Below are positions 1-5,576 of a stretch of 7,370 bases of DNA, in pieces (within the stretch, counting starts at the first letter, position 1; every line of letters starts with the position of its first letter). Both the position numbers and the translations under genes were made by a program. Source of the stretch: Anaerolineaceae bacterium (GTDB lineage Bacteria; Chloroflexota; Anaerolineae; Anaerolineales; Anaerolineaceae). Below the pieces are notes generated by a model that saw nothing but the letters and a program-made list of their open reading frames with translations, was not told where the DNA came from and searched no databases. Location of the stretch: contig DAIEPS010000086.1 in the NCBI GenBank assembly GCA_027348305.1, positions 1-7,370 of the forward strand. Reading direction: 5' to 3'.

Positions 1-758
1 CTTCACCCCTTTTGAACCGCACCACACAGGGTTTATACCCTGCCGGCAACGCCACCGGCGGATTGTTACTCTCAGGGCTGCTGGCCTCTCAAACCCTGCC
101 CACAATCCAGCCTGACCTTGAATGGTCGACCGATCCCCACAGCCTGCTCTATTGCGCCCAAAACCCGGGTTCGGACCCCACCTGGGGCAATCTGATCGCT
201 TCAGGCTGTAACCGATCATTCACCATGCTTAACTATTACCTCAGCAGCAAAAAAGTAACCGCCCTTTATCAAGGGACAGGATTTTATTCACAACCTGAGC
301 TCTCTACAGCAGAATCCACAGCAGAACCTGTTGAAAGTGCCGGGGGTTCATCCTCGGCGGGAGCAGATGTTCTGCAGGTCAGCCCGCTGCAAATGGCGGC
401 AGCGTATGCAGCCCTTTCCAACGGCGGACACAGCGTGTCTCCCATCCTCGCCACGGCGTTTTCCTACGGGGATGACCGTTGGAATCTGTTTCCATCAGAC
501 ACAGCGCCTGCAGCCCTTACAGGCATGAATACAGCCCTGTCAGCAGCGACACTCGCCAACCCCTCCATCCCCGGGTGGTCGCTGGTATCAACCGGCCTGA
601 CCAAAACAGGCAGCGTGAACTGGTTCATTGCCGGCACCCCCACGGAATGGAAAGGCACCCCCGTGGTTGTGGTGGTCGCGCTGGAAGACGCGACATCCAA
701 TATGGCTACTAAAATCGGCACCGAGATGTTCAAGGCGGCAGTAAACGCGAGTAAATAA
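1..758 (+). CDS. Penicillin-binding protein transpeptidase domain, C-terminal part, probably catalytically degenerate (5' truncated by window)
   Basis: The frame is open to the left edge, so the N-terminus is missing; the TTG at position 12 is only the first start-like codon, not a credible start. The protein follows the C-terminal half of a PbpA/FtsI-like transpeptidase domain: an NRTTQGLYPAG segment, a VSPLQMAAAYAALSNGG helix at roughly 381-425, and a KTGS motif at 603-614 followed by NWFIAG and a VVVVVALED strand. In active relatives the first segment reads PPGSTFK, giving the nucleophilic Ser and the SxxK lysine. Here those positions are Asn (48-50) and Gly (57-59). The SxN motif reads GCN (204-212), and the usual GxGQG before the SPLQMA helix is absent. 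A short Ser/Thr/Ala/Glu-rich linker with a two-copy STAE repeat lies in between. The family crosslinks peptidoglycan on the outer face of the membrane; this copy is probably non-catalytic and structural or regulatory. Family confidence is high; the loss of activity is inferred from motifs. Confidence 0.85.
   Translation, partial: SPLLNRTTQGLYPAGNATGGLLLSGLLASQTLPTIQPDLEWSTDPHSLLYCAQNPGSDPTWGNLIASGCNRSFTMLNYYLSSKKVTALYQGTGFYSQPELSTAESTAEPVESAGGSSSAGADVLQVSPLQMAAAYAALSNGGHSVSPILATAFSYGDDRWNLFPSDTAPAALTGMNTALSAATLANPSIPGWSLVSTGLTKTGSVNWFIAGTPTEWKGTPVVVVVALEDATSNMATKIGTEMFKAAVNASK
303..326 (+). repeat. Two-copy 12-nt tandem repeat encoding STAE-STAE
   Basis: Two adjacent 12-nt units (303-314 and 315-326) differ at one base and encode Ser-Thr-Ala-Glu twice. 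They lie in a low-complexity linker of the transpeptidase-like protein, just before its SPLQMA helix. This looks like a small in-frame duplication in a poorly constrained loop. Confidence 0.6.
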
Positions 759-861
759 AAAGAAATTTTAGTCAGTTCGTGCAGTATCAACTTAATCGTT
801 TTATTAATATGGTTCTACGTGCTAAAGTGAAATTCGATAAAGAAATAAAACTATTGGGGAA

Positions 862-976
862 ATGTCAATGACTTTTTATATAGAGACCATGTTGAATTAA
901 GTGGTTAAACTGGTCTCATACTGTTACAAATACTACAGATGCAGAGTTTTTATTGAATTCGATATTAAATAATAAA
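862..976 (+). pseudogene. Possible remnant of a small gene, frameshifted (very tentative)
   Basis: An ATG at 862 (or 868) follows a Shine-Dalgarno-like GGGGA at 856-860, which suits the ATG at 868. It starts a frame reading MTFYIETMLN that stops at 898-900. A second frame, open from 896, continues with WSHTVTNTTDAEFLLNSILNNKV before a TAA at 974-976. Joined, they would look like the first 35 or so residues of a small soluble protein, and the second part has an amphipathic helix-like pattern. Both pieces are short enough to be chance in AT-rich DNA. I do not assign a family. Confidence 0.15.
883..917. other. Imperfect hairpin with GAGACCA/TGGTCTC arms
   Basis: GAGACCA (883-889) is exactly complementary to TGGTCTC (911-917). 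The stem continues inward past a bulged T890 with GTT/AAC (891-893/908-910), then past one mismatch with AA/TT. The loop is about 8 nt. No T-run follows on either strand, so it is not a standard intrinsic terminator. It overlaps the possible dead small ORF. Confidence 0.5.
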
Positions 977-1055
977 GTGTAACTTCCTCGCATAATAGCT
1001 TGGGGGATCTAGTTCTTAGATTATTGCTGAGCTAGTAATTTGCCGTATAAAGTGG

Positions 1056-1108
1056 GCCTCTCCCCTGCCCCTCTCCATCTGTAGATGGAGAGGGGTTTGG
1101 GGTGAGGC
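1056..1108. repeat. GC-rich palindromic element (REP-like long hairpin)
   Basis: The left arm (1056-1080) and right arm (1083-1108) form a near-perfect inverted repeat with a minimal centre GT at 1081-1082. There are 13 paired bases, a small internal loop (TG opposite TTT), 4 more pairs, one mismatch, then 5 pairs. It is pyrimidine-rich on one side and purine-rich on the other, and stands out sharply in the AT-rich spacer. Its position between convergent genes fits a REP-like interspersed palindrome or a two-way transcription or mRNA-end barrier. No T-run follows on either strand, so it is not called a classical terminator. Copy number cannot be judged from one window. Confidence 0.7.
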
Positions 1109-1178
1109 TTATTTACATACCTTATTATGCAGTGTATTGAAGGAAATTACTCATTTATGATTCTATAAAAGATTATTC

Positions 1179-2393
1179 TTACTTCTCAAGTTTCAAGAAA
1201 TGGCGTTTGCCAACTTGCAGCACTCCGGCCATATCCATTACCTTTGCACTGTCATCGATGACAGCGCCCTCAACCTTGACCCCTTTTTGTTCGATCAGAC
1301 GCCTGGCTTCGCCCTTGCTTTTCGCCAGGTCAGCCGCGATCAAAACATCCACAATTGTCTGGCTGCCAGTAAGCTTGAAACTAGGAATATCCGTGGGGAC
1401 GCTTCCCTTCTGGAAGGTGTCGATAAATACCTGCTGTGCGGATGCAGCTTCGGCGTCGCCATAGAACGCGCCAACGATCTCTCGTGCCAGGCGCATCTTG
1501 GCATCCCGCGGATGCATGCTGCCGTTCTTGACGCCGTTTTCGATCTCAGTGATCTCAGGCGGGGTCAGGCGGGTGGTCAGTCTGAAGAACTGCCCCATGG
1601 CCATATCTGGGATGCTCATGACCTTGCCATACATATCATTGGCATCTGTGTTAATGGGGATGTGATTGCCCAGCGATTTGCTCATCTTGACCACGCCGTC
1701 CGTGCCGGGCAGAATGCCCAGGATGATGGCAATATTGGGCTGTGCACCCAGTGAGGTCATGATCTTGCGTCCAGCGGTCATGATGTTGAATAACTGATCC
1801 GTGCCACCAATCTGCACATCCGCTTTAAGAGCGTAGGCATCGTAGCCTTGCATGATGGAATAGAAGGTTTCATGCAGGTAAACGGCATCGCCCTTGTCCC
1901 AGCGCAGTTTGAAATTCTCGCGCGTCAAGAATTGTTGAATGGTGAAGTTCGAAGCCAGTTTGATCAACTGCTCAAAGGTTAACTTCGAAAGCCATTCCGC
2001 ATTGTAGCGGATGCTGGTCTTCTCAGGTTCGAGAATGCGGAAAGCCTGGTCGGCGTAGGTTTGTCCGTTGGCAGCCACTTCTTCAGGTGTCAACTGCGGA
2101 CGCAGGATATCTTTGTCTGAGGGATCGCCGATCAAAGAAGTGTAGTTGCCGATCAAGAAAGTGACGTCATGCCCCAATTCCTGAAACTGGCGCAGCTTGC
2201 GCATGGGCACGGTATGCCCGAGATGCAGATCCGCTTTACGAGGGTCAAAGCCGCAATAGACCCGCAGGGGTCTTCCTTCCTTTTGGCAGGATATGAGACG
2301 AGCACGCAGCTCATCCGCCATATTCTGCTTCAATTTGTCGTCGCCGTATTCAGTGCCCTGCATAAAATACTCGACTTGTTGATCGATATTCAT
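1179..2393 (-). CDS. tyrS: Tyrosyl-tRNA synthetase
   Basis: This cytoplasmic class I aminoacyl-tRNA synthetase charges tRNA(Tyr) with tyrosine using ATP. The HIGH-type motif reads HLGH at residues 57-60, after VYCGFDPRKADL. The tyrosine/GGTDQ segment (DVQIGGTDQLFN) is at 192-203 and KMSKS at 236-240. An S4-like RNA-binding domain occupies about 345-404 (VDVLIAADLAKSKGEARRLIEQKGVKV). The length of 404 aa matches the roughly 400-residue TyrRS branch typified by Bacillus TyrZ. The ATG at 2391-2393 is preceded by a strong AAGGAGG (minus strand, 2399-2405), which fixes the start. It lies 70 bp downstream of the epimerase gene on the same strand but seems to have its own promoter in that gap. The leader is about 30 nt, far too short for the T-box found before many Firmicute tyrS genes. 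No clear terminator follows it. Confidence 0.98.
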   Translation of the reverse strand: MNIDQQVEYFMQGTEYGDDKLKQNMADELRARLISCQKEGRPLRVYCGFDPRKADLHLGHTVPMRKLRQFQELGHDVTFLIGNYTSLIGDPSDKDILRPQLTPEEVAANGQTYADQAFRILEPEKTSIRYNAEWLSKLTFEQLIKLASNFTIQQFLTRENFKLRWDKGDAVYLHETFYSIMQGYDAYALKADVQIGGTDQLFNIMTAGRKIMTSLGAQPNIAIILGILPGTDGVVKMSKSLGNHIPINTDANDMYGKVMSIPDMAMGQFFRLTTRLTPPEITEIENGVKNGSMHPRDAKMRLAREIVGAFYGDAEAASAQQVFIDTFQKGSVPTDIPSFKLTGSQTIVDVLIAADLAKSKGEARRLIEQKGVKVEGAVIDDSAKVMDMAGVLQVGKRHFLKLEK

Positions 2394-2413
2394 TGCGGCC
2401 TCCTTTATAAGAT

Positions 2414-2426
2414 TTTGAATTTCAAA
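2414..2426. promoter_or_regulatory. Perfect 13-bp dyad at the tyrS transcription start
   Basis: TTTGAA (2414-2419) and TTCAAA (2421-2426) form a perfect inverted repeat around one central base. It falls just downstream of the proposed tyrS -10, across the expected start of transcription, where a repressor operator could sit. It may also be chance in AT-rich DNA; no regulator is encoded beside it. Confidence 0.25.
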
Positions 2427-2431
2427 GCCTG

Positions 2432-2461
2432 ATTATACCAGCGCTCAAGCGTCTTTGTCCT
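2432..2461 (-). promoter_or_regulatory. Promoter for tyrS
   Basis: On the minus strand a perfect TATAAT -10 lies at 2432-2437. An AGGACA -35 (4 of 6 matches to TTGACA) lies at 2456-2461, with an 18-bp spacer. The -35 ends 3 bp from the epimerase stop codon. The expected transcript would start near 2425, giving a leader of about 30 nt with the strong ribosome binding site. This supports separate expression of tyrS. Confidence 0.55.
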
Positions 2462-2463
2462 TA

Positions 2464-3375
2464 TCATCCATTTTTGAGTAGATCGGTCAGCGCTTCATGA
2501 AGATCAATAAAACGGAATTTGAATCCGGATTCAATCAATCTTCGCGGCATTACTTTTTGGCCGTCCAGCACAAGGGTGCTCATTTCACCCAAAAGCAGTT
2601 TCAAAGCGAACCCGGGCACAGGCATCCAGTAAGGGCGATTCATCACTTTGCCGAGTACTTTTCCGATCTCGCTGTTGCTCATCGGGTTTGGCGCAGTGAG
2701 ATTGAAGGCCCCGCTGGCATCCGCTTTTTCAAGCAGGTAAAGGATTGCAGCCGCTTCATCTTTGATATGGATCCAGGAATAGATCTGTTTTCCAGACCCG
2801 ACAGGGCCCCCCACCATCAATTTGAAGGGCAGCATGAGCTGCGGTAAAACGCCTTCCTCTTTGGCAAGCACGATCCCCGTGCGGATGATGACCCGCCTGA
2901 TCCCCAGGGCCTCAACGGCCCTGGTGGAACCTTCCCACTCCACCGCGAAGTTCGCCAGGTAATCACTGCCTGGCGGAGAACTTTCATCCTTCTCGCCAGG
3001 TGTGGTTCCATAATATCCAAGCGCGCTGGCCTGGATCAATACCTTGGGGGCTTCCCGGCATAATTTTAACGCCTCAACCAGTGCCAGGGCTGGTTCCAGT
3101 CGGCTTTTCAACAATTCCGCCTTCCGTTCGCCAGTCCAGGCACCTTTTCCGATGCTTTCCCCTGCCAGGTTGACCACAGCATCCAAGCCATCGATGATGC
3201 GGACTAGGTCCACGGCTGTTTTACCATCCCAATGCTGAAGCACGACATGAGCGCTATTAATGCCAGTTTGAACTTTTTGTCGCGACAGAATTACAACATC
3301 ATATCCTTTGGCAACGGCTGCTTCTGTCACAGCCCTGCCGATTAACCCTCTACCACCAATTATGACTATACGCAT
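2464..3375 (-). CDS. TIGR01777-family NAD(P)-dependent epimerase/SDR protein
   Basis: This is an extended short-chain-dehydrogenase-like protein of 303 aa, the usual length for the YfcH/TIGR01777 family, whose substrate is unknown. The N-terminal Rossmann nucleotide-binding loop is GGRGLIG at residues 7-13. Further family landmarks are NLAGESIG at 69-76, SALGYYG at 117-123 (the YYG holds the tyrosine at the SDR active-site position), RTGIVL at 165-170, and SWIHIKDEA at 200-208. The C-terminal DUF1731-type segment is at about 250-300, with a VMPRRLIESGFKF signature at 275-287. The ATG start is supported by GGAGG 5 nt upstream (minus strand, 3381-3385). It is divergent from the HNH gene and sits upstream of tyrS without an obvious functional link. 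The family is plant- and bacteria-wide, so the gene says little about lifestyle. Confidence 0.92.
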   Translation of the reverse strand: MRIVIIGGRGLIGRAVTEAAVAKGYDVVILSRQKVQTGINSAHVVLQHWDGKTAVDLVRIIDGLDAVVNLAGESIGKGAWTGERKAELLKSRLEPALALVEALKLCREAPKVLIQASALGYYGTTPGEKDESSPPGSDYLANFAVEWEGSTRAVEALGIRRVIIRTGIVLAKEEGVLPQLMLPFKLMVGGPVGSGKQIYSWIHIKDEAAAILYLLEKADASGAFNLTAPNPMSNSEIGKVLGKVMNRPYWMPVPGFALKLLLGEMSTLVLDGQKVMPRRLIESGFKFRFIDLHEALTDLLKNG

Positions 3376-3411
3376 TTCTTCCTCCGATTTCTTCCTTTTC
3401 GAGACTTGCGC

Positions 3412-3417
3412 TATAAT
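3412..3417 (+). promoter_or_regulatory. -10 element for the HNH gene (near-leaderless transcript)
   Basis: A perfect TATAAT lies 15 bp before the HNH start codon. No good -35 is seen at 16-18 bp, and no TG extension. Transcription would begin around 3424, about 9 nt before the ATG. That agrees with the lack of a Shine-Dalgarno sequence there and suggests a leaderless or nearly leaderless mRNA. Confidence 0.45.
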
Positions 3418-3425
3418 CTATGCTA

Positions 3426-3431
3426 ATTATA
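3426..3431 (-). promoter_or_regulatory. -10 element for the epimerase gene, overlapping the divergent promoter
   Basis: A perfect TATAAT on the minus strand, 8 bp from and facing the opposite-strand TATAAT. The -35 would fall inside the start of the HNH coding sequence (around 3450-3455, AACACA, a weak match). It would give a leader of about 43 nt for the epimerase, with a good ribosome binding site. Confidence 0.35.
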
Positions 3432-3432
3432 T

Positions 3433-3936
3433 ATGGATAAACCTGTCCTTGTGTTGAACGCGAATTATGAACCCATCAATGTGTGCGGTTTTCAGCGCGC
3501 AATGGGTTTAATGTTGTCTGAAAAAGCCACGCTCATTCTTAACGGCCGCGGCACGATCAAAACGACTCACGCCGTTTTTCCCATCCCATCGGTCATTCGC
3601 CTACAGCGGATGGTGCACAGACCTCATCCCAAAGTCTGCCTGAGCCGCCGTGAAATTTTCAGACGCGATCAATATACCTGTCAGTATTGCGGAAAAACCA
3701 CCCTTTTTCTCACCGTGGACCATATCCAGCCCAAACACCTCGGCGGTGCACATTCCTGGACCAACCTGGTCGCCGCCTGCTCCTCATGCAATCACCGCAA
3801 AGGCGGGCGCACCCTCCAGGAATCCGGAATGAGCCTGCTGCGGCCCGCAAAGGAACCCCCTCAGGCCGCAATGTATATCTTCGCCAAGTTCCTGGATGAA
3901 AACACCGAGTGGAAAAATTTCCTTGAGGGCTGGTAA
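3433..3936 (+). CDS. HNH endonuclease-family protein
   Basis: A 167-aa protein with a C-terminal HNH nuclease fold. A zinc-binding CxxC pair is at C83/C86 and a second at C116/C119. The catalytic-type residues are D96-H97 (TVDHIQP), N111 and H121 (CNHRKGGRT). The N-terminal part (KPVLVLNANYEPINVCGFQRAMGLML, residues 3-28) and the C-terminal FLEGW end are typical of a compact standalone HNH family found in Chloroflexota, Actinobacteria, Cyanobacteria and others. Its cellular role is not settled and no toxin, intein or phage partner is nearby. An in-frame TAA at 3424-3426 and the conserved N-terminal segment make the ATG at 3433 the only sensible start, although it has no Shine-Dalgarno. Its stop lies 1 nt from the stop of the convergent metallo-hydrolase gene. 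Nuclease activity is inferred from intact motif residues. Confidence 0.92.
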   Translation: MDKPVLVLNANYEPINVCGFQRAMGLMLSEKATLILNGRGTIKTTHAVFPIPSVIRLQRMVHRPHPKVCLSRREIFRRDQYTCQYCGKTTLFLTVDHIQPKHLGGAHSWTNLVAACSSCNHRKGGRTLQESGMSLLRPAKEPPQAAMYIFAKFLDENTEWKNFLEGW

Positions 3937-3937
3937 G

Positions 3938-4681
3938 CTACAAAACCAACCCATCCTCTGCCGCAACCACCTTGCCGTTAAATTTAGCCTGCGCTTCAGC
4001 TATCAGAACCTTCTTCCCTCTTCTGGCCTCGTAATGGATCAGCACCAACTGTTTGACACCGCAGCGGGCAGCGATCTCTCCCGCCTGTTCCGGCGAGGTA
4101 TGTCCCTTGCCAGGTCCGGCTGCCTCTTGCAGTAAAACATCCGCTTTATCGGCCAAAGTGTACAGAGAGTCGCAAGGTTCAGTGTCGCACGAATAAGTGA
4201 TCGTTCTTCCTCCCGTGAACTGAAAGCGCAGTCCGATGGTCGGGATCAAATGCAGCACAGGTAATGCAGAAACTACCACCTCGCTATCCGCGATCATTTT
4301 CGGGAAACCGGCATCACCCACGGTCACAAAATTGACCGGAAACATATTTGACCATTTTTGCCAGTCAAACAAGTCAAGCAATTTTTTAGCCTTTTCAATG
4401 GTGATCTCCAACCCGTATATAGTCAACGGCTCGACGCGTTTCTCAAGCCACATATCCATGATCACCAGCGGCAGGCTGCCCACATGATCCGCGTGGAAAT
4501 GCGTGAGGATCAGGTCAGTCACCTGGTTTATCTCAACCCCGGCGCGGGCCAGGCTGGCCGCAGCATGATCGCCGCAATCCACTAAGATCTTTCTCTTGCT
4601 CGTCTCAAAAAGTAAATGAGCATTTTGTTGATCCGATTTGGCCACCGCATTGGCTGACCCTAGTATTGTAATTTTTTCCAT
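3938..4681 (-). CDS. MBL-fold metallo-hydrolase, RNase Z-like
   Basis: A 247-aa metallo-beta-lactamase-fold hydrolase, predicted soluble and binding two metals. The motif THFHADHVG gives H61, H63, D65 and H66. Further ligand-type residues are H144 (PVLHLIP), D166 (SCDTEPCD), H194 in a GHTSPEQA motif like that of tRNase Z and arylsulfatase-type members, and H217 (LIHY). It is shorter than a typical tRNase Z of about 300 aa and shows no obvious inserted exosite arm, so tRNA 3' processing is unproven and a small-molecule ester or phosphodiester substrate is equally possible. The start at 4679-4681 (MEKITILGSANA) is chosen because AGGAG lies 6 nt upstream (4688-4692) and the beta-strand begins there. 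An upstream in-frame ATG at 4762 would add 27 poorly conserved-looking residues overlapping lgt. It follows lgt on the same strand across a hairpin. Confidence 0.92.
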   Translation of the reverse strand: MEKITILGSANAVAKSDQQNAHLLFETSKRKILVDCGDHAAASLARAGVEINQVTDLILTHFHADHVGSLPLVIMDMWLEKRVEPLTIYGLEITIEKAKKLLDLFDWQKWSNMFPVNFVTVGDAGFPKMIADSEVVVSALPVLHLIPTIGLRFQFTGGRTITYSCDTEPCDSLYTLADKADVLLQEAAGPGKGHTSPEQAGEIAARCGVKQLVLIHYEARRGKKVLIAEAQAKFNGKVVAAEDGLVL

Positions 4682-4693
4682 GATTGTCTCCTG

Positions 4694-4729
4694 ATCAAAA
4701 AGGTTACCCATTTTGGATAACCTTTGATC
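4694..4729 (-). terminator. Hairpin between lgt and the MBL hydrolase: intrinsic terminator or 5'-leader stem
   Basis: On the minus strand AAAGGTTA (4718-4725) pairs with TAACCTTT (4699-4706). After one mismatch, TCCA/TGG-type pairs close a 3-nt loop. GATC copies on each side (4726-4729 and 4693-4696) can extend the stem around a bulge. The descending arm runs straight into five Ts, as in a weak Rho-independent terminator 8 nt after the lgt stop. It ends only a few bases before the hydrolase ribosome binding site, so it could also be a leader stem of that mRNA. Confidence 0.5.
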
Positions 4730-4730
4730 G

Positions 4731-4759
4731 ATCTTACTTTTCCTCGTTGGTTTCTTCAA
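4731..4759 (-). promoter_or_regulatory. Weak candidate promoter for the MBL hydrolase
   Basis: On the minus strand TTGAAG (4754-4759) and TAAGAT (4731-4736) are separated by exactly 17 bp, each with 4 of 6 consensus matches. It lies over the end of lgt. If used, transcription would begin at about 4724, at the foot of the hairpin. It could explain expression downstream of a terminator. Confidence 0.25.
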
Positions 4760-5555
4760 CAACTTCTATTGCTGGTTCCTTTTTCTTGAGATGTCTCACA
4801 ACCAAGGCAGCCAAAGAGAGGACCACTACGATTCCCATGATGGTCTGGTTGATATTGATGCCGGCTATGGGTGAATAATCGAGGCGGATGAATTCAAGCA
4901 GGAACCGACCGATGCCATAGAAAAATGCGTAGATCAAAAAATTATCGCCCGGTTTCATCTTGTCGCCAAGTTTTCTCGGGAGCCAAAGTAAAAGGCACAT
5001 GTTGAGCAGGTTCCAGACAAATTCGTAGAAAAATGTTGCCAGGTAGTATTCATTATTGATCTTAACGGCAAACGGGAACCAGGTAACATTTGTTTTTAAC
5101 CCGTAGAGTTCCTGGTTAAAGAAATTGCCCCAACGTCCAATACCTTGTGCCAGCGCCACTCCTGGCGCCAGTACATCCAACCAACTGGCGAAAACAAGTT
5201 TTTTCTTTCGGGTATAGAGGAATAATGCCAAAACACCGGCAATCACACCACCCGGAATACCCAACCCGCCATTCCGAATGTTGAATGCTTCAAGCGGATG
5301 GATGAAGTAAGGATTTACGCCGTTGACCAGGATCGAAGCTGATGGCGTGAACACATGCCACAAACGCGCCCCAATTATTCCGGCAATTAAGATCCACGGC
5401 AGAACATCCCAAATGACTTCGGGGTTATAACCGCGGCGTTTGGCTTCTTTTGTAGCCACAAAAGCGCCAAGCAGTGCACCAGTGATGATGACCAGCGCAT
5501 AAAAGTAAATTTTCAACCCAAAGATGATGATGCCATCACTTGCCAGTTTTAACAT
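4734..5555 (-). CDS. lgt: Prolipoprotein diacylglyceryl transferase
   Basis: An integral membrane enzyme that moves a diacylglyceryl group from phosphatidylglycerol-type lipid to the lipobox cysteine of prolipoproteins, the first step of lipoprotein maturation. At 273 aa it has the family length, with several hydrophobic spans (for example 14-35, 51-66, 99-114, 205-222, 236-254). The Lgt signature GRWGNFFNQELYG is at residues 140-152, including R141, N144 and E149. The segment GIGRFLLEFIRLD at 214-226 supplies the conserved later arginine/glutamate region. In many Lgt proteins the GGL-I-H-GG loop carries a histidine (H103 in E. coli); here it reads GGLGIPGG (96-103), so that position is proline. 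A charged tail (KKKEPAIEVVEETNEEK) follows the last span. The start has AAGGAA upstream. It is 21 bp downstream of the phosphatidyltransferase gene, so they form an operon. Confidence 0.97.
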   Translation of the reverse strand: MLKLASDGIIIFGLKIYFYALVIITGALLGAFVATKEAKRRGYNPEVIWDVLPWILIAGIIGARLWHVFTPSASILVNGVNPYFIHPLEAFNIRNGGLGIPGGVIAGVLALFLYTRKKKLVFASWLDVLAPGVALAQGIGRWGNFFNQELYGLKTNVTWFPFAVKINNEYYLATFFYEFVWNLLNMCLLLWLPRKLGDKMKPGDNFLIYAFFYGIGRFLLEFIRLDYSPIAGININQTIMGIVVVLSLAALVVRHLKKKEPAIEVVEETNEEK

Positions 5556-5576
5556 GAAAGATTCCTTTATTAGAAT

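Larger units (their letters stand above)
759..1178. other. Intergenic region between convergent genes, AT-rich then GC-rich palindrome
   Basis: This 420-base stretch separates the 3' ends of the transpeptidase-like gene (+) and tyrS (-). Positions 759-1050 are AT-rich compared with the flanking genes and carry no intact ORF. They hold an imperfect hairpin at 883-917 and a possible broken small reading frame at 862-976. A long GC-rich palindrome follows at 1056-1108. Positions 1109-1178 show nothing recognisable. Neither converging gene has a classical GC-stem plus T-run terminator here. Confidence 0.7.

Noticed and set aside
464..790. 108-aa minus-strand frame opposite the transpeptidase-like gene
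   Set aside because: It is antisense to a frame with clear PBP-domain features and no family or ribosome site is evident.
1056..1108. Classical intrinsic terminator for tyrS or for the transpeptidase-like gene
   Set aside because: The stem is strong, but neither strand shows a T-run after it, so it is listed as a palindromic repeat instead.
1200..1754. 184-aa open frame on the + strand opposite tyrS
   Set aside because: It lies wholly antisense to a gene with all TyrRS motifs, its protein shows no recognisable family, and it has no ribosome binding site; it is a codon-bias shadow.
2394..2463. T-box riboswitch before tyrS
   Set aside because: The space from the predicted start to the ATG is only about 30 nt, and no specifier stem or antiterminator can fit.
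3433..3936. HNH gene as part of a mobile intron, phage or restriction system
   Set aside because: There are no intron ends, terminase, methyltransferase or transposase genes nearby; the compact family is commonly a standalone chromosomal gene.
4682..4762. 27-residue N-terminal extension of the MBL hydrolase
   Set aside because: It overlaps the end of lgt and the hairpin, is basic and unlike the fold's first beta-strand, while the internal ATG at 4679-4681 has a good AGGAG.
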